From the NCBI GenBank assembly GCA_958450365.1, contig CAUEEP010000727.1, positions 248,001 to 312,000 on the forward strand: a DNA stretch of 64,000 nt, in the 5' to 3' direction. How positions within the stretch are numbered: the first letter of the stretch is position 1; each line of letters begins with the position of its first letter. Source of the stretch: Mesorhabditis belari (Eukaryota > Nematoda > Chromadorea > Rhabditida > Rhabditidae). The position numbers and the translations under genes are program-made. The notes under the pieces were generated by a model. It did not search any database and was not told the DNA's origin. It saw only the letters and a list, made by a program, of their open reading frames with translations. This document shows positions 21,801-29,900 of the stretch, piece after piece.

Positions 21801-24465
21801 TTTGATTCACTCTGAATTTTGGAGCTGTCAAAAAATCTTGCGAAGTTTTTTTTGGAGTTTAACTTCAACTAAATGATTAGGGAAAGATTGACTTAAGGTT
21901 TAAAAGCAGGATTTGCAAGTTTCAAGGCAAGCCTAAGCTTAAGCCAAGCTTCAGCCAAGCCTAAACCAAGCCTAAACCAAGCCTAATTCAAGCCAAATCC
22001 AAGCCTAAGTCAAGCCTAAGCCAAGCTTAAGCCAAGCCAAATCCAAGCCTAAGCCAAGCTTAAGCCAAGTCTAAACCAAGCCTAAGCCAAGCTTCAGCCA
22101 AGCCTAAGCCAAGCCTAAGCCAAGCTAAAGCCAAACTTCAGCCAAGCCAAATCCAAACCAAATCCAAGCCAATTCCAAGCCAAATCCAAGCCAAATCCAA
22201 GCCTAATCCAAGCCTAATCCAAGCCTAAATCCAAGCCAAATCCAAGCCAAATCCAAGCCAAATCCAAGCCTAATCCAAGCCTAATCCAAGCCTAAACCAA
22301 GCCAAATCCAAGCCAAATCCAAGCCAAATCCAAGCCAAATCAGCCAAATCAGCCAAATCAGCCAAATAAGCCAATTCAAACCTGTAGCCACGGCAAGATG
22401 TAGACAAAATCGTGCGTATTCATCTGAATTCCAAATCTCACACGTATTTCTCTGATACAAACCTGATTGATAATCGTCGCTTGCATGAATTCTCGGGAAA
22501 GCTCTCGTGTCGACGAGAACATACAGATCACAACTTAAAACAAAGTTACAGCAAACAATTTACAGTATGACTCATGCAATCTTTCATCTTAGTTCATCTT
22601 ACTTCTAGCCGAGTTGCGCAAATCGTTTAGCAGTCCGCTTTCAGCCATGTTTTTCGAGTTTGCCGACTCGTCAAAGATTATCTAAATCAGAAAAATAATA
22701 GAATATCTATACTAGATACTATTTAGCATAATAAAAATACTGTACAAAGGAGTACAAATGAGTACAAATGAGTACAAAGGAGTACAGAGGAGTACAAAGG
22801 GGTACAAAGGAGTACAGAGGAGTATAGAGGAGTACAGAGGAGTACAGAGGAGTACAAAGGGGTACAAAGGAGTACAGAGGAGTACAGAGGAGTACAGAGG
22901 AGTACAAAGTCGTACAAAGTCGTACAAAGCCATCCTAAACTCACTTTTTTCACGACTTGTATTTGTCTTTTATGGAAAACTTCCTCGAAACCAGCCACTC
23001 GCTCAAAAGCCACCGTTCCCGTGTTTGTCACAATGGCCACCTAAATTTGAAAAGGATTTCATTTAGCTTCTAGTAATCCAATTCCAGTAATCCAATAATC
23101 CAGTAATGTTTTTTAAAACCTTTTTCCATCCATAATGTTTAAGCATTGCTGAAACGGACTCAGCTAGCGAATTCGTCGTTCGAAGTGAAACTCGAGCCAA
23201 AGTTTTATAGATTGTCTAAAGTAAATCTTTAAGATTGACTCGATAAGATAATTCATTAATTCATTTTCATTTTCAAGTCACCTTATCAGCGAATTGATTC
23301 GACGAGGCCATATAGCCGATGATCGGGATATTCCAGAAAGTTGCCATTTTTGCGACCGCATCCAACTCTGAATGGAAATTGAAGGGAATTTGGAGATTTC
23401 TTGATCTTCAGCATTGATTATTTCGATATTTCTTGATCGTCAGCTTCAAATTCACATACCAGCATTACAGTAGGGACCAATGAAAGCCCGGACACCCTGC
23501 ACGTGATACATATCCGCCCCGACGGCCACCCCTTCAAACGCTTCTCCACAACCCATCGCTGTCACGATTCTGAGACAAGCTTTAGTATTGGATTGTAAAC
23601 GAAGAACTGTGCAACTTCTGTACAATTTCTGTACAAGAGGTACTATTTGTACTCAGCGTACGGTAATCAGTACCATGTCTTTCTAAAGGATAACGAAAGG
23701 AATTCATTTAGCAAAGAAGAGAGAACGGTCAGATTTCGCAAGATTCAAACCAGCTATATAGCTGACTTCCGCAGACACGAGCAACACGATAGCGTTTCTA
23801 GTTTTTGCCTTAAACGCTCTAGATTTCTGTAAAAATACATTTGAAATTTGACCTCGAACTGAGCGACTTATGAGTCTGTAATGGCTATCGTCGCTCCCCG
23901 ATCAAGTGACTCGGTGGCGCAGTGGTAGTGCTCCTGATTCTAATTTGATCATCCGGGTCTACAGCTCTCAGTTCAATCCCCCTATATCATTTTACATTTT
24001 TCAATGTTTTAAAGTAAACTTCTATTGTTGTAAATTTCGTCAATTAGTAATTTCGAGTATCTTGAATTTGCATTCCAGTTAAGATCAAATTTCCGGTCCA
24101 TGCTAGAGCCTGGGTCAAGCGAAGCTGCTTTCCGGCATACTGTAGCCGTCAAGAAACTGATACTCAAGCTTTAAATCAAGAGAATTTCTTATAGGAAGAC
24201 TGTGAAATCAGGTTTTACTGTCTTTTTCCTGCATCACTTACTCGACATCAAAATCATCAGCGAGAATTCCCTCTTTGATCAACTCCTTTCTCGATATCTC
24301 CAATATTTTATCCCCATTTTGCATTGTGCCCACGGCTCCAATATGACCGACTTTTACCTGAAAATTCGAGAATTTTTTTGGCGTTAAAGGCTCAATTCTT
24401 ACTTTGACCAAGTCGACTTGACGAGAGAAAAGGAGAAGGAAAAGCAGAACATCGATCAACCACAT
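11143..24465 (-). CDS. gcy: Receptor-type (membrane) guanylyl cyclase, gcy paralogue 1
   Basis: A multi-exon gene on the minus strand, in protein order. Signal peptide [15 protein letters not shown] (24400-24465). Ligand-binding-fold extracellular domain in about 15 exons from 24359 to 20210, with [20 protein letters not shown] (23456-23575) and [14 protein letters not shown] after the membrane (19722-19811). Membrane helix [20 protein letters not shown] (20034-20120). Kinase-like domain 18740-14035 with [15 protein letters not shown] in place of HRD and TDYG in place of DFG, so probably no kinase activity. Linker [18 protein letters not shown] (13795-13945). Cyclase domain 13265-11143: metal-binding FSDIVGFT and [15 protein letters not shown]-type base residue in [10 protein letters not shown], and [10 protein letters not shown]. 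All catalytic residues I can check are present. It makes cGMP from GTP; in nematodes such receptors act mostly in sensory neurons. Start and stop are clear. The start codon lies one base behind an acceptor (CATTCAG/AATG). I cannot match it to a numbered gcy gene. Confidence 0.92.
11338..11602. repeat. 34-bp minisatellite, about 7.7 copies
   Basis: Unit AGGAATCCTATCTGTATCATCTACAGACACATCT (given as period 34), nearly perfect, in the last intron of cyclase 1. The unit contains CATCTACAG, an acceptor-like string only when read on the plus strand, so it is not in the gene's sense. It reads open on the plus strand but is not coding. Confidence 0.9.
12780..12932. repeat. ATCA/ATCAATC microsatellite
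   Basis: Runs of AATCATC and AATC units between two cyclase-domain exons of gene 1. Simple repeat, no coding role. Confidence 0.85.
13344..13731. mobile_element. hAT-type MITE copy 1, 8-bp target duplication
   Basis: Terminal repeats begin GGGGGTGGGACAAAT. The element is 388 bp and nearly a complete palindrome, with both halves carrying GAATCTACGCAT and CTGACACGTCAAATTTGGGC. It is flanked by the exact 8-bp direct repeat AATAGAAT (13336-13343 and 13732-13739), as expected for hAT transposition. It inserted into an AATTAATAG-rich microsatellite within a cyclase 1 intron. No transposase is encoded. Confidence 0.88.
14096..15606. other. 1.5-kb intron of cyclase 1, no exon seen
   Basis: Holds two related blocks of about 160 bp (about 14175-14310 and 14905-15030, sharing AGCCAATATTACTTTTACATTG), a CCTGATCTTCGTTC-type repeat near 14430-14500, and a run of GTCAAC units at 14762-14804. 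No coding exon found on either strand. Confidence 0.5.
15715..15893. repeat. AAGCTT-bearing tandem repeat
   Basis: About eight loose copies of a 20-bp unit, ATAAGCTTCTCTTTCTATAG, in a cyclase 1 intron. The unit includes the palindromes AAGCTT and CTATAG. Confidence 0.8.
16441..16530. repeat. Interstitial telomere-type block, (CCTAAG)n = TTAGGC units
   Basis: Fifteen contiguous hexamers. Nine are exact CCTAAG (the TTAGGC nematode telomere unit on the other strand) and six are CCTGAG (TCAGGC). They are arranged four variant, seven exact, two variant, two exact. The block lies in the cyclase 1 intron next to the exon encoding the kinase-like HGSL motif. Extending that exon into the block gives an artefactual Leu-Arg repeat. 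Confidence 0.92.
16897..17437 (+). mobile_element. Internally deleted mariner-family transposon
   Basis: The element is 541 bp with inverted ends TTAGGTTGTCCAATAAGTAA and TA at each flank (16895-16896, 17438-17439). The left part encodes a mariner N-terminal helix-turn-helix starting at 17058 ([20 protein letters not shown], then [16 protein letters not shown]). The right part encodes the transposase C-terminus in another frame ([15 protein letters not shown] ... [13 protein letters not shown], stop). The catalytic DDD core is missing, so this is a non-autonomous deletion derivative. It lies in a cyclase 1 intron, in opposite orientation to the gene, inside TTTATATTC repeats. Confidence 0.9.
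17650..17890. repeat. TATT/CTATTTAT microsatellite
   Basis: Long run of TTTATATTCTA then TTTATCTA units; the same kind of repeat lies at 16803-16896 on the other side of the mariner element, so the transposon probably split one array. Confidence 0.85.
18264..18335 (+). pseudogene. tRNA-like sequence 1
   Basis: Has an A-box-like TGGCGCAGTCAGGAGG, then TTGTCTACAACCC, and a B-box-like GGTTCGACCCC ending in TGCCA. The acceptor stem does not pair well with the 5' flank. A relative lies at 29325-29405. It is best seen as a tRNA-derived pseudogene or SINE. Confidence 0.55.
18372..18430. repeat. 15-bp tandem repeat
   Basis: Four copies of TCTTCTATTACAAAG, in an intron of the kinase-like domain of cyclase 1, next to tRNA-like sequence 1. 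Confidence 0.8.
18790..19012. repeat. ATTT microsatellite and CCTCCAGAAG minisatellite
   Basis: An (ATTT)n run at 18790-18830 and seven or eight copies of the 10-bp unit CCTCCAGAAG at about 18940-19010. The second translates on the minus strand as a Gly/Trp/Leu repeat, which is an artefact. Confidence 0.85.
19283..19696. mobile_element. Long palindromic MITE with CCGATTTAGATT ends
   Basis: Each half runs from GTTGTGTCCGATTTAGATT inward through GGACGTC..TATATAGATTGAAC, ACATATACTAAACATG-like sequence and GCGTTTTCTGTAGTTTTCTG. The two halves, about 190 bp each, are inverted and nearly identical, with a small centre (about 19480-19530). The ends lie in ATAT. No protein is encoded. The outer ends repeat the sub-unit CCGATTTAGATT several times in both orientations. 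Confidence 0.85.
20690..20905. repeat. 9-bp minisatellite (GTACTGGAA)n
   Basis: More than 20 units of GTACTGGAA / GCACTGGAA in a cyclase 1 intron. On the minus strand it reads open in two frames as Ser-Thr or Leu-Pro-Val repeats; neither is a protein. Confidence 0.9.
21205..21511. repeat. 10-bp minisatellite (ATGATCTAAA)n
   Basis: About 30 units of ATGATCTAAA with variants, in a cyclase 1 intron between extracellular-domain exons ending near 21181 and starting near 21507. It reads as an Asp/His/Leu repeat on the minus strand, which is an artefact. Confidence 0.9.
21925..22378. repeat. Degenerate CCAAGCCTAA / CCAAATCCAAG satellite
   Basis: About 450 bp of 5-6-bp-based units (AAGCCAAGCCTA, AAGCCAAATCC). 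Some units are one base from the telomere hexamer CCTAAG, so it could have drifted from a similar seed. Lies in a cyclase 1 intron. Confidence 0.85.
22738..22932. repeat. 10-bp minisatellite (GAGTACAAAG)n
   Basis: About 19 units of GAGTACAAAG / GAGTACAGAG in a cyclase 1 intron. All three minus-strand frames stay open as Cys/Thr/Pro/Leu/Tyr repeats because the unit lacks stops; not coding. Confidence 0.9.
23909..23993 (+). pseudogene. tRNA-like sequence 2
   Basis: TGGCGCAGTGGTAGTGC resembles an A box and AGTTCAATCCC a B box, about 60 bp apart. No good acceptor stem is seen. Lies in the 660-bp intron between the second and third coding exons of cyclase 1. Confidence 0.5.
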
Positions 24466-25056
24466 TCTGAATGATTTTGAAGAAATGATGAATGATAAAT
24501 GATACAAAATACAATTACACAGTTTCATGAATCATGAAAGTTCGAAATGAGAAATTCAGGGTGGGGCAGACTCCCCAAACTTTAAAGACACTTTTTGCAC
24601 GCATAAAGCCTTCTTTAAATATACGTTTTCTTTCATCAAAAGGATCCACTATTTCTCTACAAAATGACTTTTGAGAGATTCCACAAAGCTTTTCTTTCGT
24701 GGATTTTATGAACTTCCAAACACAGCTGATCAAAATGGCAAAGAGTCCGACTCATCGTTTGAACAGTTTCTTGCACATAAACCTTCTTTGGTGTCTGTGT
24801 AAAAAAGATAGAGTACACTCAATTACCTAAGTTGCCGAATTTGCAGGAAGAGCCCTTCAGCCGTTTTTTCTAGATGACGCTTTGTAGTTTTTGTGAAAAT
24901 GGCTTTTTCTTGAGCGGAGGCGCTGTTTGAATTTTCTTTTAAATGTCATTTTGTAGAGAATTAGCTAACTTTTCTACTGATATCAAGGGCGTATTATTTG
25001 ACGAAGTCTGCTAGAGGTTTCAGAAATTTTTTTGATTTTCGGCGCCGAGTCATAGT

Positions 25057-25997
25057 CCCCAACCCAATAGCTAAATATACTTAAAGCTTTGTCTTAAACG
25101 ATAACAAGGCCCAGTTCCGAACTGTCTAGATGTCTAGATGTCTAGATCAGACCTTTCCTAATAGCGTTTACTAATCGTAAGCAGTAAACGTAAAGTTAAA
25201 TTAGAATCATCATAGAAACAAAGCAGTTCAAGCCATGAGCAAGATTGGCAAAGCCAAAGACGTTAACCAACTGTCTAGATGCCAAGCAAAGCCAAGCCAG
25301 GCCAAAGCCAATCACTTTCAGGCCTGGAATTTCAATGTTACTGTTGGATTTCACCTAAAACCACTTGGTTTTGAATTTACGAGAAATTGAGCAAAAGAAT
25401 CATTGGCTTAACCAATCCTGTGGGCTTGGCCTGATTTGGCTTAGAAATTTGGCCTAAAAACTAGGTCTTCTGCTAGGACTTTAAGTCTAAATAAGTCCTA
25501 GAAGAACTTTGTAACATTCAAAAGGGTTACTGTAGTCATATGAAGTGAAAGAGTGAGTCTGTAAATGATTTCTCTCTTCATAACGAGGTGTGGACCAATC
25601 GTTGATGAGATAAGAAGAGGATTTGAAGAGGGAAAGAGGGGGGATAATCGGGGAGAGGCTTATGACGGACCTTCTTAGTACCCTCCAATAATCATCATAT
25701 TTGCATTAGATGACATTTCTTTCATAATTATCAAATCTTTCCTATTCTGTGGTCCACTTTAAGTAATTAATCGTTGTAGTTGTAGCCTTGAAGGAAATCT
25801 TTGGCTTTGCCAATCTTGCTCATGGCTTTAACTGCTTTTTTTCTATGATGATTCTAATTTAACTTTACATTTACTGCTTACTATTAGTAAAAGCTATTAG
25901 GAAAGGAAAGATCTAGGCATCTAGACATCTAGACATTTCGGAACTGAGCCTTGTTATCGGTTTAAGACAAAGCTCGTTTTTAATAACGGTTGGTGGA
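25057..25997. mobile_element. Large inverted-repeat element (about 0.9 kb), non-coding
   Basis: The left arm (about 25084-25260) runs AAAGCTTTGTCTTAAACGAT, then GTCTAGATGTCTAGATG, then GCCATGAGCAAGATTGGCAAA. The right arm (about 25790-25975) mirrors all of these. The interior (about 25440-25583) recurs almost identically at 27417-27560, and one end recurs at 26541-26640. This is a dispersed, non-autonomous family with no open frame of note. Confidence 0.8.
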
Positions 25998-26028
25998 TTG
26001 AAAACTGCCGGCTATTGTCATATGTGAC

Positions 26029-26299
26029 AGTTTGAGCACTTTCTTCAAAAGAAACCCATTTTGGTGTCAATGGAAAAGTTGTAGAGAATCGAAAATAAAG
26101 CTTATATCCAAATTTTCAGAACGATTCAAAAACTGGTTTTCAAGAAATGCCAAATTTATGAATTTTCACAAAACTTGCATTTTAAGCGAAACTACCAAGT
26201 GTATCTTTATGGAAATTTGGCTATAAGCCTAATTTTTGATTCTCTACAGCTTTTCTATTGACACCAAAATGGGTTTCTTTTGAAGAAAGTGCTCAAACT
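26029..26299. mobile_element. 271-bp inverted-repeat MITE
   Basis: The ends AGTTTGAGCACTTTCTTC are inverted, with about 60 bp of arm on each side (CCCATTTTGGTGTCAA is mirrored by TTGACACCAAAATGGG). The interior is AT-rich. It sits just beyond the right arm of the 0.9-kb element. Confidence 0.82.
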
Positions 26300-26540
26300 A
26301 AACATTGGAGATCTCCAGTCCTCGATTTTTGAGTCTCACACTTGTCTCGCACACAAACCAAGATCCTACCACGAAAGAGGAATTCGCAAATTGCCTGTAA
26401 AATGGGCAAAAGTCGTCAATAATAATGGAAATTATTTGGAATCAATTTATGGTTTTATGTTCAATAAATTTTAGTTCAAAGTCCCGCCGTTTTCAGTTCA
26501 CCAACCTAATAGTAAACGCTGAAAGGGCTGATCTAGACAT

Positions 26541-26640
26541 CTAGACATCTAGACATCTAGATCTAGCCATCTAGACAGTTCGGAACTGGGCCTTGTTATC
26601 GGTTTAAGACAAAGCTCATTTTTAATAACGGCTAAATAAC
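26541..26640. repeat. Solo arm of the 0.9-kb inverted-repeat family
   Basis: ATCTAGACATCTAGACATC, then GTTCGGAACTGGGCCTTGTT and GGTTTAAGACAAAGCTC repeat the right arm of the element at 25057-25997 with few changes. Confidence 0.75.
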
Positions 26641-26934
26641 TAGAAATTTGTCATTAAACCTGGAAAATCTTTCCTTTACCGTACTCACCTTTTTCTTTTG
26701 AATTATTCGTTCGTTCAAACGAATAATTCAAATGAACGAATTAAAATTATTCGTTCGTTCGTTCGTTTGAATTATTCGTTTTTTTTTTAAATTACAATAA
26801 AATCTTGAGGTATAAATTTGTAATTTGTAAATTCATTCGACATTTATTCAAGTTTTAAAATGATTACAATGATTTAAAATGTTTAAAATCGATTTTCCAA
26901 GAATACTATAGAAAATTTACAATTCATTTTACAT

Positions 26935-29900
26935 TCATTGTTTCGATATTCCGAGAAAAGCGCCAAATTGTGATGCCGGTTTATCGGAGACTCGCTCAGT
27001 CGGCGCACGGTAGAGGAAATGAGTTGTGTCTCGGCTACCCTCCAACCAATACGTTGTGCACATTCCTTTACCCTAAAATCGAGAAATTATTGGATCAGCT
27101 CTTGTTTAGCAATAAAAACTAGAGCTTGATCTTGTACCTAAACTTGGTAAGAACTACCGTAAATACTGTAATAGTACCCCACCCCTCTCGTACAGTCGCA
27201 TAGTCGCTAAAGTTTTTTAGTATTTCATTTTTTTACTACGCAACACTGCGCACCGTCATTATAGGGAAGCGTAGTCGCAAAAGTTAGGTCCAATTCTTGG
27301 CACTGGTTTTGATTTACTTTTGATTTACTTTTGATTTACTTTTGATTTACTTTTGATTTACTTTTGATTTACTTTTGATTTACTTTTGATTTAGTTTTGC
27401 CCCCGTTCAACCACAGAAATTTGGCCTAAAAACTAGGTCTTCTGCTAGGACTTTAAGTCTAAATAAGTCCTAGAAGAACTTTGTAACATTCAAAAGGGTT
27501 ACTGTAGTCATATGAAGTGAAAGAGTGAGTCTGAAAATGATTTCTCTCTTCATAACGAGATTGACTGGGTGCTTCTCCTTGTATCCCTTTTTTCTTCGCT
27601 CCCAACCAGATACCAAATAGCGCAGTGGTTAGAGCGTCTGCCTGGAGAGCGAGAAAGGTCAAGGGTTCAATCCCCTCCCTGGTGATCTTTCTTTTTTCCT
27701 AGGTTGATTGATTGCCATGTTGGCCTTACTGTAAAAAAGTCTATTTATTCGACACGAATAATGAATTACAACAAAACGGAGGCGATTTTTACCCTTCGTT
27801 ACCCCTAATTACTCAAATGTTGTTAAGAAAAATGATAATGATACGAAGGAACCAATTTTTCTGGTCATACGGTTTAAAATTCGAATTGAATCGTCAGCTT
27901 TGATTTTCAATTATTCAAGCACAGTTCAAGAGATTTAAACTCTTTAATTTCTATACACTACTGGACAATGAAATATGATATTTGAAAAAAGATCATCACT
28001 TTCGCGCGTCTGTAACTCCCTTGTCTTTGAGTTTAAACTATTAGTGTTATACATTTTCTGAAAGCTCTTTTCAAGGGCTACACAATGGTAATATTAATAT
28101 TTAGAAATACGGCAAAGACAAAGGAGTTACAGACGCGCGAAAGTGACGATCGGTTTTCAAATATGGTATTTCATTGTCCAGTAGTGTAGTTTCAAACGAT
28201 ATCAATCAATCATCAATCGGCCATTAAACCTTCCGTACCTTGATATGCACTTGTCCCCTTTCAACACACTCAAATTCTGGGTAATGATTGTTCAACAATT
28301 GCTTGGCAGCCTCTGAGATCTGTGTCTTCTCCGGTTCTCCCGTGCTCTCCATTCTTGATGCCATATTAACCTAAATAAAAATTGTATTAGAGAACGAAGT
28401 TTTTCCTTTTTTTTTCTTCATACAGTATCTCCAAATAGACAATATCTTGGAGCATTGAGGCCAACAACTGCAGCAGCGACAGGTCCGGTCGCAAATCCGA
28501 GTCGACACCGCACTCGCATATCCTCGTGATGTGGAGGGCAATACTCGGAGAGGAACTATGTGCATCGTTGATTCATTCAATATCATTTTGATATTCAATG
28601 AATCAACAACAGGAACAGGAGCTATGGATTGTTGATTCATTCAATATCATTTTATTCCCTCACTTTGTGTATATCTAAAGCAATCGTGGCGATTTCTCGA
28701 ATATGGCGGAATCCGTTTTCTTCAGGGACTCCAGAAACGACCATATAAGCGTCACCAATCGTTTCTACCTTAAAATTCGAATTGAATCGTCAGCTTTGAT
28801 TTACAATTATTCAAGCACAGTTCAAGAGCCTCTATGGATAAGTAGGATGGGCTCAAATTCCTCTGGAATCGTCCAGGATCTGTAAATCTGAACCTGCTCA
28901 TTGCCGTGTCATTTGCATTTAAAATGAAGTTACAGTATTGGCTCTTCCTGTGTTCTAGTTAACGATTTTTTCATAAAGATTACTTTATACGCTTCATGTC
29001 TTGCGATAAACTCGTCAAAGCCGTTGAACACCGAGTTCAGCACGGTCACCACCTCCAATGGGGTCGCGTTCGAGCACATATCCGTGAAACCGACAATGTC
29101 ACTAAATTATTGAGGTCAGAATCGGCTGTAATCGACTTTAGCTATCAGCTTATGTGTTACCTGAACATGACAGTCGCTCCAGAGAAAGTCTTCGGCGGCA
29201 CAGAGCGCCCGAGTTTCAATTCGTTCGCCACGTAACTGAATGGGTAACATTTCGGCACTTGTCTGCTATCCAATTTATTAGGTAATAGCTTCTCAGTGGG
29301 TTTTTCACGCTATATGTGTCCGGGTGGCCTTTTGTCCTTATAGCAAAGTCGGGAGTGCGCTTGTCTACAACCCACACGATCCGGGTTCGACCCCCCATAG
29401 TGCCATTGAATTTCGATCTTTAAAATTTTTGATTTTAAATGATACAATTAATGATATTTTAAGACTTTTTAAAGAAATTTCAGTTTTTTTTAGTTTAAAG
29501 AAGGCTGATAAAAAGCCTGAAAAAGGGACAAATGAGAAAAAATGGACCGACAAAATAAGAAAGTTTAACAAGGTTTTAATGGATAAAACACAGACACTGC
29601 TCTTCATATAGACTTTAGTAGATTTAGATTTTATATAGATCATTTTCTAGATTACGGTAGTTTACAATAGCTTACAATAGCTTACAACCACTTACAATAT
29701 AGGTATTAATCTAAAAGAACGCTTACGCTGGCAATAGCTGTGATAATAATCGATCAGCTCTCGCATTCGCCTCTTCCAACATCCCAGTTCGCTCTTGCAC
29801 CAGTTTCTCGAGGTTGTTCGCGTACTGAAAGTTTAAAAAAAAACGTTTAAACAACAAAATAAGAAAGTTTAACAAGGTTTAAATGGATAAATGGATAAAT

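Larger units (their letters stand above)
24466..26934. other. Intergenic region between the two tandem cyclases
   Basis: Promoter region of cyclase 1 and 3' flank of cyclase 2. Besides the two inverted-repeat elements listed separately, it holds an ATTCGTTCG palindrome cluster at about 26693-26780. No third gene was found; frames at 24515-24733, 26032-26226 and 26280-26474 lie in or next to repeats. Confidence 0.55.

Noticed and set aside
22712..23040. Cys/Thr/Pro/Leu/Tyr repeat frames on the minus strand
   Set aside because: All three frames are open because the 10-bp unit lacks stops; only the segment from about 22945 is a true cyclase exon.
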